Origin: Chitinophagaceae bacterium
GTDB lineage: Bacteria; Bacteroidota; Bacteroidia; Chitinophagales; Chitinophagaceae
DNA length: 64,000 nucleotides
Direction: 5' to 3'
Assembly (NCBI GenBank): GCA_016719165.1
Contig: JADKAJ010000002.1
Span: forward strand, 434,001 to 498,000
Both the position numbers and the translations under genes were made by a program. The notes beneath the pieces were generated by a model. The model searched no databases and was not told the DNA's origin. It saw only the letters and a program-made list of their open reading frames with translations. Numbering within the stretch: the first letter of the stretch is position 1; the number at the start of each line of letters is the position of its first letter. Below, piece by piece: positions 41,571 to 51,024 of this stretch.

Positions 41571-44500
41571 ATGAAAAAGGTTTACATTTTATTGCTGCTT
41601 GCAATCTCCTGCAGCATTATTCAGGGACAAACATGGAACGGCTCTGTAAATACGGGTTGGGATAACGCATCCAACTGGACTCCTGCCGGCTTACCCACTA
41701 ATACAGGTAATATAATTATCCCGGGCGGATTGACCAATTACCCGGTTCTGGCAGGTAAAGTAACTATCAACAGTATTGATATGCAACCCGGCAGTCAACT
41801 GGATGTAAATGGCTCCGACCTTACCATTACCGGTGTTAATATGAACATCAATTTTAACGGTGCAGTTATCAATAATAGTAATGGCGCTACTGATATTGTT
41901 TTGAATATCAACACCGGCACAGGTGGTTTTCTTACGTATTTCAGAAGTAATACCATCAATGATAATATTGTATTTAACCTTACCGGCAGCAACCAGTTTA
42001 TTGAAGCGGTTGCAGCACCTGCAAATGTGTATAATGGCAATGCAACTTTCAATATTAATGATGTGCTCACTACTTATATTTCTTATGGGGTACCCTCACA
42101 GTTTAATGGCAATCTTACTGTAAACCGAACAGTTGCCGGACCCACCAGCCTGTTTTATGCAGGGGCCTCCATTACAGGCAATTTCAGTTATATCAATAAT
42201 ACCGGTTCATCTACAAGCATGGGCAATCTTTCTTATAAAACAAGTATTGGAGGTACAGTAAATATTACTGCGCATTATCCATCGCCCGGCGGATTTGAAA
42301 TACTGCGTTTGGTTAACCAAACCACGGGAGGTACAGTTGATGTTCAAAATTCTCAGGGTTTCAATGTGCAAAATGATACATTACTGGTTACTGCTTTAAG
42401 CATTACTGGTTACAGGGGCAACCAGTATGCTAATTTAATGAACAATAGTATTACAGGAACCGTAACAACTGCTGATGATGCCAGTTATGGAAATGGTTTT
42501 CTCACCTATATCCGCAACAATATAATAAACGGCAATAGCAGTTTTTCCAATAATGGCAGCAATATATTTGCAGAAGCTAATGTTAGCGGTTCAGGAAATA
42601 TTTATAATGGTAATGTAATATTTAACGGGGGCGGAGCCGGTAATTTATTGATCAGTTACGGCGCACCACTGCAATGTACAGGAGACCTTACCATTAGCCG
42701 CACAGCAGCTGGACTAACCTCAGCATTTAATTCGGGAGCTGTAATAGGAGGAAATTTTACCTATACCAACAACACTGCAGGTGAAACAGGGTTTGGTAAC
42801 CTGGCTAACGCAACAACTATTGGCGGTACTGTAAACATAACTGCCAATTATACAACACCCAATAATTTTGGAATACACCGTTTGGTTAATCAAACCAATG
42901 GCGGCAGCATTACTGTAACCAATTCGCTGGGCTTTAATGTACAAAATAATACCCTGCTGCTCTCCGCAATGAATATTACAGGTTACAAAGGTGGTCAGTA
43001 TGGTTATTTATTCAACAATGCCATTACAGGCAATGTAACCATTGCCGATGATATCAGCTTTGGTGAAGGTTTTAGTACCAATATCCGCAACAATATAATT
43101 ACCGGCAACAGCAATTTTACAATTACCGGCATCAACACTTTTGCAGAAGCAGATGGAGCTGGTTACGGCAACCGTTATAATGGTAACCTTACTTTAAATT
43201 GTGCAGGCAATGGAAATGTTTACATATCCTATTTGGATACCCTGGAATGCACAGGAGACCTTACCATTAACCGCACAGCTGCAGGATTAACTTTAGCATT
43301 TAATTCGGGAGCTGTAATAGGAGGAAATTTTACCTATACCAACAATACAGCAGGCGAAACCGGTTTTGGAAACCTGCTTTATAAAACCAGTATCGGAGGT
43401 ACCATAAATATTAACGCAAACTTTACCACGCCTAATAATTTTGGTTTGCACCGTTTGGTTAATCAAACCAATGGAGGCAGCATTACAGTAACCAATTCAC
43501 GGGGCTTTAGTGTGCAGAATGATACGCTGCTACTTACTGTAATGAGTATTACAGGTTACAAAGGTGGCCAGTATGGTTATTTATTCAATAATGCCATTAC
43601 GGGCAATGTAACCATTGCCGATGATATCAGCTTTGGTGGAGGTTATAGTACCAATATCCGCAGCAATATAATTACCGGCAACAGCAGCTTTACCATCAGT
43701 GGTACTAATTCATTTGACGAAGCAGATGGTGCGGGGTTTGGTAACCGCTATAATGGTAATGTAAGTTTTACAGGTGCTGGCCCTGCCAGTATGTTCATTG
43801 CATATTTAGATACATTGCATTGCACGGGCAATGTCAGCATCAACCGCACAGCAGCAGGACTTACTTCAGCATTTAATGCCGGCGCCACCATTAACGGCAA
43901 CTTTACTTATACCAACAACACTGCAGGTGAAACAGGGTTTGGTAACCTGGCCAATAAAACCAGTATCGGTGGTACTATAACTATTACGGCAAACTTTATC
44001 ACATCCAATAGTTTTGGAATGCACCGCCTGGTTAATCAAACCAATGGCGGCAGCATTACAATAACCAACTCGCTTGGCTTTAGTGTACAAAATGATACCC
44101 TGTTGCTCAGCGAAATGAACATTTCGGGTTATACAGGTGGCCAGTACGGATATTTTTATAAAAATGCTATTACCGGAAATGTAACCATTGCCAACGATGC
44201 CAGTTATTCAGGCGGGTATTATACTTACCTCCGCAGTAATATCATCAATGGTAATACCAGCATTGCCAACAATGGCAGCAATGTATTATTGGATGCCAAC
44301 CAGGCAGGCACCGGAAATAAATACCTGGGCAATGTAACGTATATCAAAACCGGTGCAGGTATTAGCGTTGGTGCAGGCGATGTGAACGAGATAGGCGGGA
44401 ACCTTACTTTAAATTCCACCGACGGTATTGGTTTGGGCAAAATAAAGTTGAATGGCAGCACCAGCGGTATTATAGAACAGCAGTCAACACAGCCTGTAAT

Positions 44501-45641
44501 TATTGCTGAATTGAGTATAGATAAAACCGGAGGCGGAACAATTACATTGAATGACACGGTAAGTATTAGCACAAGCACCAGTTTTATCAATGGTATCATT
44601 AACAGCAGTGCAGGTAAAGAACTGATATTTTTGAATAATGCCAATTATAGCGGGGCATCCAACATAAGTTTTGTTAACGGACCTTGTAAAAAAATTGGTA
44701 ACGATGCATTTATATTTCCTGTGGGAAAAGAAAATAAAATTGCTCCCATAAGCATAGCAGCACCCGCATTTACCACCGATGCGTTCAGGGCAGAATACTT
44801 TATGAGTGTACCGCACGACAGCGGTTACGATTCCACCCAAAAAGGGCCCGGCATAGATCATATATCTTTAAGGGAATACTGGCTGCTGAACAGAACAGAA
44901 GGTGTTTCCGCAACAGCTGTTACTTTAAGCTGGGAAGCAAGCCGCAGCGGTGGAATCAATAACCTGGGCGACCTGAGAGTGGCCCGCTGGAATGGCAGTT
45001 TGTGGACAGACGAAGGCAATGGCGGAACCACCGGTAACAATACAGCCGGTACCATTCTGACTGCAGGTGTGGTTACAGATTTTAGCCCGTTTACATTAGC
45101 ATCAGCAACCTCCTTAAATCCACTGCCCATTCATTTAATCAGTTTCAGCGCCTTAAAGCATAACAACCAGGTAAAACTGCAATGGACAGCCGAAAATGAA
45201 CTGAACTTTTCACACTATGAGATTGAAAGAAGTGGCAACGGAAACAGCTTTACCATGATAACAACGGTGTTAGCAAAAGGAGGCATGGAACAAAACGGAT
45301 ATGAGGCCAATGACGTACAGCCACTGACCGGCATTAATTATTACCGGTTAAAAATGGTGGATAAGGATGGTAAGTTTAACTACAGCATTATTATTAAAGT
45401 GGACTTGACTAAAAAATACACCGTGAGCATAGTACCGAATCCTGCACATGATTATATAATTATAAACGGTGCAGATAATTTCAGGAACATTCAGTTGATA
45501 GATGCCACCGGCAAACTGGTAAGACAGCTGAATAAAACAACTGCCAACCGATACGATATACCAGGTCTTAATAGGGGATTGTATTTTGTTCGGTTAACGG
45601 CACTTGGTGAAACAATTACGGTCAAAGTGATTATTGAATAA
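41571..45641 (+). CDS. Giant T9SS-secreted protein with four 191-residue repeats
   Basis: The 1356-residue protein starts at ATG 41571 (MKKVYILLLLAISCSIIQGQ), giving a signal peptide; the frame is open 45 bases earlier. Residues 20-150 are Gly/Asn-rich beta repeats. Residues of about 155-915 hold four near-identical units of 191 residues rich in Asn, Thr, Gly and Ile (FTYTNNTAGETGFGNLANKT), consistent with a beta-solenoid adhesin. Near residue 1190 comes a typical pre-sorting domain (IHLISFSALKHNNQVKLQWT). The end is a T9SS type A sorting domain (IVPNPAHDYIIIN, ending GLYFVRLTALGETITVKVII). It is therefore exported and attached to the cell surface by type IX secretion. Its binding partner is unknown. 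Confidence 0.88.
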   Translation: MKKVYILLLLAISCSIIQGQTWNGSVNTGWDNASNWTPAGLPTNTGNIIIPGGLTNYPVLAGKVTINSIDMQPGSQLDVNGSDLTITGVNMNINFNGAVINNSNGATDIVLNINTGTGGFLTYFRSNTINDNIVFNLTGSNQFIEAVAAPANVYNGNATFNINDVLTTYISYGVPSQFNGNLTVNRTVAGPTSLFYAGASITGNFSYINNTGSSTSMGNLSYKTSIGGTVNITAHYPSPGGFEILRLVNQTTGGTVDVQNSQGFNVQNDTLLVTALSITGYRGNQYANLMNNSITGTVTTADDASYGNGFLTYIRNNIINGNSSFSNNGSNIFAEANVSGSGNIYNGNVIFNGGGAGNLLISYGAPLQCTGDLTISRTAAGLTSAFNSGAVIGGNFTYTNNTAGETGFGNLANATTIGGTVNITANYTTPNNFGIHRLVNQTNGGSITVTNSLGFNVQNNTLLLSAMNITGYKGGQYGYLFNNAITGNVTIADDISFGEGFSTNIRNNIITGNSNFTITGINTFAEADGAGYGNRYNGNLTLNCAGNGNVYISYLDTLECTGDLTINRTAAGLTLAFNSGAVIGGNFTYTNNTAGETGFGNLLYKTSIGGTININANFTTPNNFGLHRLVNQTNGGSITVTNSRGFSVQNDTLLLTVMSITGYKGGQYGYLFNNAITGNVTIADDISFGGGYSTNIRSNIITGNSSFTISGTNSFDEADGAGFGNRYNGNVSFTGAGPASMFIAYLDTLHCTGNVSINRTAAGLTSAFNAGATINGNFTYTNNTAGETGFGNLANKTSIGGTITITANFITSNSFGMHRLVNQTNGGSITITNSLGFSVQNDTLLLSEMNISGYTGGQYGYFYKNAITGNVTIANDASYSGGYYTYLRSNIINGNTSIANNGSNVLLDANQAGTGNKYLGNVTYIKTGAGISVGAGDVNEIGGNLTLNSTDGIGLGKIKLNGSTSGIIEQQSTQPVIIAELSIDKTGGGTITLNDTVSISTSTSFINGIINSSAGKELIFLNNANYSGASNISFVNGPCKKIGNDAFIFPVGKENKIAPISIAAPAFTTDAFRAEYFMSVPHDSGYDSTQKGPGIDHISLREYWLLNRTEGVSATAVTLSWEASRSGGINNLGDLRVARWNGSLWTDEGNGGTTGNNTAGTILTAGVVTDFSPFTLASATSLNPLPIHLISFSALKHNNQVKLQWTAENELNFSHYEIERSGNGNSFTMITTVLAKGGMEQNGYEANDVQPLTGINYYRLKMVDKDGKFNYSIIIKVDLTKKYTVSIVPNPAHDYIIINGADNFRNIQLIDATGKLVRQLNKTTANRYDIPGLNRGLYFVRLTALGETITVKVIIE
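42030..44321 (+). repeat. Four tandem 573-bp repeats inside the T9SS gene
   Basis: Homologous Tyr codons lie at 42030, 42603, 43176, 43749 and 44322, which is exactly 573 bases (191 codons) apart. Copies 2, 3 and 4 are close to one another at the DNA level, and copy 1 and the flank are diverged. Exact spacing with no frame-changing gaps implies expansion by recombination with selection on the protein. Confidence 0.9.
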
Positions 45642-45798
45642 TAAAAAGATATGGTACAACATTTAAACAGACAGTAAGGTGATTTATGCTGATCCGACTG
45701 TTTGTTAAATACGACCCGGGGTCTCACTTGCCATCATTTGCGGCGACGATCCCGGGTTTCAAATGTCAGGAGTGTCTTAACCACCATCTTCAAACGCC

Positions 45799-45880
45799 GA
45801 TTCATTCCAACCGCATTCTTCCTCCCGTACCTTTAAATTAAATTGCAGCGTAAGGGTTTGTACAACGAACCCGCATGACT
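45799..45880. repeat. Duplicated promoter/leader block, copy 1 (before GH92)
   Basis: This block of about 80 bases matches 49001-49082: GATTCATTCC, TCTTCCTCCCGT, TTGCAG and TACAACGAACCCGCAT are shared in order. Its TAAATTGCAG resembles a -7 box one T short. The leader can form a GGGTT/AACCC stem (GGGTTTGTACAACGAACCC). It lies in the 349-base gap before the mannosidase gene; the rest of that gap shows nothing clear. Confidence 0.6.
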
Positions 45881-45990
45881 GCCATACAATCGCCATCGTC
45901 AATACCGGTTTTTGGCACAAAGCTGTTATGACGAAAACTTTAATCGTCTTTCATTTTCTGTTAACTTGAGCAACGAATAATATCACTGCT

Positions 45991-48927
45991 ATGAAATCTT
46001 TCCGGTTATTTAGTTTCTTCATGCTGCTTGCTGTAGCATCACCTGCACAAAAAAATTATACTTCATTGGTCAACCCCTTTATTGGCACCGGCGGGCATGG
46101 CCATACCTATCCCGGCACCAGTATGCCCTTTGGCATGATACAGATCAGCCCCGATACAAGGCTGGAAGGATGGGACGGCTGCAGCGGTTACCATTATTCG
46201 GATTCGCTGATCTATGGTTTTTCCCAAACTCATTTAAGCGGCACCGGTATACCTGATTACTGCGATGTTTTACTGATGCCTTTTACCGGTGAAGTAAACT
46301 GGAAGAATAAAGATTATGCCTCGCCATTTTCTCATAAAAAAGAAAAAGCAAGTCCCGGTTATTATGAAGTAGTATTGGATAAACACAATATCAAAGCCGC
46401 CCTGATGACTTCTTACCGTTCGGGCATGCACCAGTATACTTTTCCGGAAAAAACAACGGAAGGAAAGATATTACTTGACCTGCAACACCGCGATGAAGTG
46501 CTTGAATCCTCGTTGGAAATAATCAGTCCTTATGAAATAAAAGGAATGCGCCGCAGCAAATCATGGGCGCAAAACCAGGTCGTTTATTTCTACCTGAAAT
46601 TTGATCAGCCGGTAAAAAATTATGGCATTGCCAGCAAGGATGAACCGGTAGAACCAACAGACATTAAAACAGCATCAATTAATGGGAAAAATATCAAAGC
46701 CTATTTCGCTTTCGCTATTGCCGGGAATAAAACCGTACAGGTAAAAGTTGGTATCTCCGGCGTTAGTACGGAGAATGCCAAACTCAATCTGGATACTGAG
46801 TTGCCAGATTGGAATTTCAACAAAGTAAAAGATGCTGCTACAGCCGCCTGGAACAAAGAACTCAGCAAAATAGCCGTCAGCGGCGGCACGCCTGATCAGC
46901 AGGTGGCCTTTTATACAGCCTTGTATCATACCATGCTGGCACCAAATATTTACACCGATGTAAACGGTGAATACCGTGGCACCGACCTGAAGGTGCACAA
47001 TGCTGAAGGTTTTACCAATTACACTGTTTTCTCTCTCTGGGATACACACCGGGCATTGCATCCTTTGCATTCCATCATTAACCGGCAACGAACCCTGGAC
47101 TGGATTAACACCTTTTTGGTCCAGTATCAACATGGCGGCATGATGCCGGTGTGGGAACTGAGTGGCAATGAAACTTTTTGTATGATCGGTTATCATGCCG
47201 TGCCGGTAATTGTGGATGCATATAAAAATGGTATCCGTGATTTTGATACAAAGCTTGCTTTAAAAGCGATGACGGATTATGCAGAAAGCAACCGCTATGG
47301 TTTGCCTGCTTATATGAAACAGGGTTTTATCAGTAATGAAGATGATCATGAAAGTGCCTCTAAAACGGTGGAATATGCCTATGATGACTGGTGCATTGCA
47401 CAGTTCGCCCAATGGACCGGTAATGATGAAGTCTATAAAAAATACCTGAACCGTTCTTTACAATACCGCAATCTCTTTGATCCCCGCACCAGGCACATCC
47501 GTGGTAAAGTGCAGGGATTCTGGTATCAGCCCTTCGATGCAACAGAAGTAAATAATTTCTTTACAGAAGGCAATGCCTGGCATTACTCCTTTACCGCACA
47601 GCAGGATATTGACGGCCTGAAAAAACTGCACGGAGGCAATGAAGCGTTTGCAAAAAAATTAGAAGAACTTTTTATCACCAATACTAAACTGAGCGGAAGG
47701 GAGCAGGCGGATGTAACCGGCCTGATCGGTCAGTATGCACACGGCAATGAACCCAGCCACCACATGGCTTATTTATTCAATTATGCCGGCAAGCCCTGGC
47801 GTACACAGGAGCTGGTGCATCAAATCTGCACTGAGTTTTATCCGAATAATCCCGATGGACTGATTGGTAATGAAGACTGCGGCCAGATGAGTGCCTGGTT
47901 TGTACTGAGTGCTATGGGTTTTTACCCGGTTACTCCCGGTAGCGGAGAATATGCGCTGGGCACTCCTTTGTTTGATGAAGTAATCCTGCACCTGGAAAAT
48001 GGTAAATCGTTTATCATTAAAGCAAAGAACCGGAAGAAAGAAAATTTTTATGTAGAAGATGTATTGCTCAACGATAAAAAACATGCTGCCACATTTATAC
48101 AGCATAGTGATATAGCCAACGGTGGCGAACTTCTTTTCTCGATGAACAACAAGCCCGGCAAAACAAGGGGAATCGCTGAAAAAGATATGCCGCACAGTGT
48201 GGTGAATGATGATCAGTTTGTGGCGGTTCCTTTTTTTGATATGGAGAGTTACAAATTCAAAACAACTGCAGCTGTACAGTTAAAACATATCGATGCTGCT
48301 GCTGATAGCTATTATAGTGCAGAACAGGAAGATGGCAGTAGCGGAGAATTTATCCGGTATACAAAACCCTTTACGATTGACAAAACAATCCGGGTAACGA
48401 TATATGCAGAAAAGAACGGCATAAAAAGCCCGGTTACTTACCGGAAGTTTTATAAAATACCGGCTGAGATCAGCATCACTGTTTTAAGTGAAGTACATCC
48501 GATGTACACCGCCGGTGGCAAAGAAGCCTTGATCGATGGCATTACGGGCACTGAGAACTGGAAGACCGGCGACTGGCAGAGTTATTATGCCAAAGATTTT
48601 GAAGCCATCATTGATCTGCAAAAGGAAAAATCCTTGCAGTATGTAGGGGTGCATGTGCTGCAGGATGTCAGTCCCTGGATCGTATATCCCAAAGAAGTGA
48701 TTTTTGAAAGGAGTAATGATGGAAAAAACTGGCAGCCATTAACCATTGTAAAAAATAATATCGGTACTGATATAAAAGGTCCTGTTCACCAGCAAATCGG
48801 TGCAGCTGTAATGGCAAAAGCAAGGTATATAAAAGTAAAAGCTATCAGCGGCGGTTCTTTACCGGCCTGGCATGAAAGTGCCGGCTATCCGAGTCACTTG
48901 TTTATAGATGAGGTGCTGATAAGATAA
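45991..48927 (+). CDS. GH92 alpha-mannosidase with C-terminal F5/8C-like domain
   Basis: The 978-residue protein has a signal peptide (LFSFFMLLAVASPAQ). The GH92 N-terminal domain contains VNPFIGTGGHGHTYPGTSMP and the catalytic barrel contains GNEDCGQMSAWFVLSAMGFY and GNEPSHHMAYLFNYAGKPW, holding the Ca-binding and catalytic acids. After about residue 730 come a CHB_HEX_C-like strand domain (KPFTIDKTIRVTIYAEKNGI) and an F5/8-type C (discoidin) domain at about 840-978 (ALIDGITGTENWKTGDWQSY, VIFERSNDGKNW). It trims alpha-linked mannose from glycoproteins or yeast mannan in the periplasm. No SusC/D pair is adjacent. Confidence 0.93.
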   Translation: MKSFRLFSFFMLLAVASPAQKNYTSLVNPFIGTGGHGHTYPGTSMPFGMIQISPDTRLEGWDGCSGYHYSDSLIYGFSQTHLSGTGIPDYCDVLLMPFTGEVNWKNKDYASPFSHKKEKASPGYYEVVLDKHNIKAALMTSYRSGMHQYTFPEKTTEGKILLDLQHRDEVLESSLEIISPYEIKGMRRSKSWAQNQVVYFYLKFDQPVKNYGIASKDEPVEPTDIKTASINGKNIKAYFAFAIAGNKTVQVKVGISGVSTENAKLNLDTELPDWNFNKVKDAATAAWNKELSKIAVSGGTPDQQVAFYTALYHTMLAPNIYTDVNGEYRGTDLKVHNAEGFTNYTVFSLWDTHRALHPLHSIINRQRTLDWINTFLVQYQHGGMMPVWELSGNETFCMIGYHAVPVIVDAYKNGIRDFDTKLALKAMTDYAESNRYGLPAYMKQGFISNEDDHESASKTVEYAYDDWCIAQFAQWTGNDEVYKKYLNRSLQYRNLFDPRTRHIRGKVQGFWYQPFDATEVNNFFTEGNAWHYSFTAQQDIDGLKKLHGGNEAFAKKLEELFITNTKLSGREQADVTGLIGQYAHGNEPSHHMAYLFNYAGKPWRTQELVHQICTEFYPNNPDGLIGNEDCGQMSAWFVLSAMGFYPVTPGSGEYALGTPLFDEVILHLENGKSFIIKAKNRKKENFYVEDVLLNDKKHAATFIQHSDIANGGELLFSMNNKPGKTRGIAEKDMPHSVVNDDQFVAVPFFDMESYKFKTTAAVQLKHIDAAADSYYSAEQEDGSSGEFIRYTKPFTIDKTIRVTIYAEKNGIKSPVTYRKFYKIPAEISITVLSEVHPMYTAGGKEALIDGITGTENWKTGDWQSYYAKDFEAIIDLQKEKSLQYVGVHVLQDVSPWIVYPKEVIFERSNDGKNWQPLTIVKNNIGTDIKGPVHQQIGAAVMAKARYIKVKAISGGSLPAWHESAGYPSHLFIDEVLIR

Positions 48928-49000
48928 ATGAACAGCCGGGTTGTACGCTGCTGTGATCATCAAAAACAATGTTGGGATAACTTCAACAACTTCGATTACC

Positions 49001-49082
49001 GATTCATTCCACAGGCACTCTTCCTCCCGTGCATATTAATTACCTTGCAGTAAAGAAGGTTCATACAACGAACCCGCATACC
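49001..49082. repeat. Duplicated promoter/leader block, copy 2 (before the ABC exporter)
   Basis: Copy 2 of the block at 45799-45880. TACCTTGCAG at 49041-49050 is a -7-like box, and GGTTCATACAACGAACC can form a short stem. The ATG of the ABC exporter follows at 49108. Confidence 0.6.
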
Positions 49083-49107
49083 TGCTACCGACTTACTACT
49101 ACAAATT

Positions 49108-51021
49108 ATGGCCACCGCAAACCGACACCTGAGCGAAACAAAAGAGAAAGGATCTGCCAAAGCAAAGATCTCAAAGGAAAGTCTGCGCCAGGCACTCATC
49201 CTTTTCAAATACCTGAAGCCGCACCGCGGCAAATTCATCGGGGGACTGATCTTCATTGCTCTCTCTGCTTTTACCACCAGTTTGTTCCCGTTGTTCCTGG
49301 GCAAGATGATCGATGCAGCGTCACCGGGTAGTGAGGTACCGGGTATGACTACTTCGCAATTTGATTTCGGCTTAAAAAATATTCACTGGAGTTTAAACAC
49401 CACCCTGCTCCTTATCTTTTGTCAACTGACCCTGCAAACTATTTTCTCTTTTATGCGGGTCTATTTGCTGACGTCAGCCGGCGAACGGTCACTGGCCGAT
49501 ATGCGCAAAGATGTGTACAGCAAACTGCTCACCATGCCCATGAGTTTTTTTACAGAAAAAAGAGTAGGGGAGCTGAGCAACCGCATCTCTTCCGATCTCT
49601 CGCAGATACAGGATGCCATATCTTTTACACTGGCTGAATTCTTAAGAGGCATCTTCACCCTTATCATCGGGTTGTTCTTTATTTTCTGGATCAGTGCCAA
49701 GCTGGCCCTGGTGATGCTGGCCGTGGTGCCCGTCATTGCTATACTAGCCGTTGTATTTGGCGTACGCATCCGCAAGATGGCCCGCCGGGCACAGGACCAA
49801 TTGGCCGACAGCGGCACCATTGTACAGGAAACCTTTCATGGTATCTCCATTGTAAAAGCCTTTACCAGCGAGATACATGAGATAGGCCGCTATGTAAAAA
49901 GTATACAGTCGGTGGTGCACACGGCCATCAGCAATGCCCGCTACCGCGGTGCATTTATTTCGTTTATGATCTTCAGTGTGTTTGGCACTATTGCATTTGT
50001 AATGTGGGTAGGCGCCGGTATGATACAGTCCGGTGAACTCACGATGGGTGCCCTCACTATGTTTGTTATTTTCTCCATGTTTGTCGGCGGTACTTTCGCC
50101 GGCTTTGCTGATATGTTTTCGCAATTACAAAAAACATTGGGGGCCACACAAAGCATCCGGGAAATTTTACGCAGCAAAGGCGAGGCGGTGGAGTTAGATG
50201 ATATTGTGGTGGAGCCACAATATGTATTAAAAGGCAATGTAAGGTTTGAACAGGTAGCGTTCAGTTACCCCAGCCGCAAAGATGTGCCGGTATTAAGAAA
50301 CCTGACACTGACGGCAAAAGACGGGGAACAGATCGCCATCGTGGGACCGAGTGGCGCCGGCAAATCCACCATCGCTTCTTTATTATTACATTTTTATGAA
50401 CCAGATAGTGGCACCGTGTACTTTGATGAACGACCAGCAAAAGAATTTCCTCTTTCCCAGTTGCGACGGCAAATGGCCTTTGTACCGCAGGAAGTGATCT
50501 TGTTTGGCGGCAGCATCCGCGAAAACATTGCATATGGAAAACCGCATGCCACAGAAGAAGAAATAATAGCAGCTGCCCGAAGTGCCAATGCACATGAGTT
50601 CATCCAGCGATTCCCGGAACAGTATGATACCATTGTAGGAGAGCGGGGTATTAAACTAAGTGGTGGCCAGCGGCAGCGCATCGCTATCGCAAGGGCGATC
50701 TTAAAAGATCCTGCTATTCTGATTTTAGACGAAGCCACTTCCTCACTCGATAGTGAAAGTGAACAACTGGTGCAGGAAGCATTAGACAACCTGATGAAGG
50801 GCCGCACTTCTTTTGTGATAGCCCACCGGCTTTCCACTATCCGCAATGCCAATAAAATTGTACTGATCGACAAAGGCATCGTCAGCGAAGCCGGTACCCA
50901 TACCGAACTCATGGCGCATAACGGTCTTTACCGAAAACTGAATGAAATGCAATTTGAATTTGGTGTGGTGACACAATCACCGGCGGTGAACCCGGACAGT
51001 TATACCGAAGATGAAAAATAA
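49108..51021 (+). CDS. ABC exporter, fused permease and ATPase (MsbA/MDR-like)
   Basis: The 637-residue half-transporter has a six-helix ABC transmembrane domain (about residues 40-350) and an ATP-binding domain (about 390-620). The ATPase has Walker A GPSGAGKST, Q-loop region PQEVILFGGSIRENIAYGKP, signature LSGGQRQRIAIARAIL, Walker B ILILDEATSSLD and H-loop IAHRLSTIRNA. It should dimerise and export a lipid or drug-like compound. It converges with the Fic gene with only 3 bases between stop codons. Confidence 0.95.
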   Translation: MATANRHLSETKEKGSAKAKISKESLRQALILFKYLKPHRGKFIGGLIFIALSAFTTSLFPLFLGKMIDAASPGSEVPGMTTSQFDFGLKNIHWSLNTTLLLIFCQLTLQTIFSFMRVYLLTSAGERSLADMRKDVYSKLLTMPMSFFTEKRVGELSNRISSDLSQIQDAISFTLAEFLRGIFTLIIGLFFIFWISAKLALVMLAVVPVIAILAVVFGVRIRKMARRAQDQLADSGTIVQETFHGISIVKAFTSEIHEIGRYVKSIQSVVHTAISNARYRGAFISFMIFSVFGTIAFVMWVGAGMIQSGELTMGALTMFVIFSMFVGGTFAGFADMFSQLQKTLGATQSIREILRSKGEAVELDDIVVEPQYVLKGNVRFEQVAFSYPSRKDVPVLRNLTLTAKDGEQIAIVGPSGAGKSTIASLLLHFYEPDSGTVYFDERPAKEFPLSQLRRQMAFVPQEVILFGGSIRENIAYGKPHATEEEIIAAARSANAHEFIQRFPEQYDTIVGERGIKLSGGQRQRIAIARAILKDPAILILDEATSSLDSESEQLVQEALDNLMKGRTSFVIAHRLSTIRNANKIVLIDKGIVSEAGTHTELMAHNGLYRKLNEMQFEFGVVTQSPAVNPDSYTEDEK

Positions 51022-51024
51022 TAT

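Noticed and set aside
42030..44321. Regularly spaced repeats as a CRISPR array
   Set aside because: The unit is 573 bases and fully coding in frame, with no short direct repeats and unique spacers.
45991..51021. Polysaccharide utilisation locus around GH92
   Set aside because: No SusC/D, no regulator and no other glycosidase is adjacent, and the GH95 gene is 12 kb away beside a peptidase.
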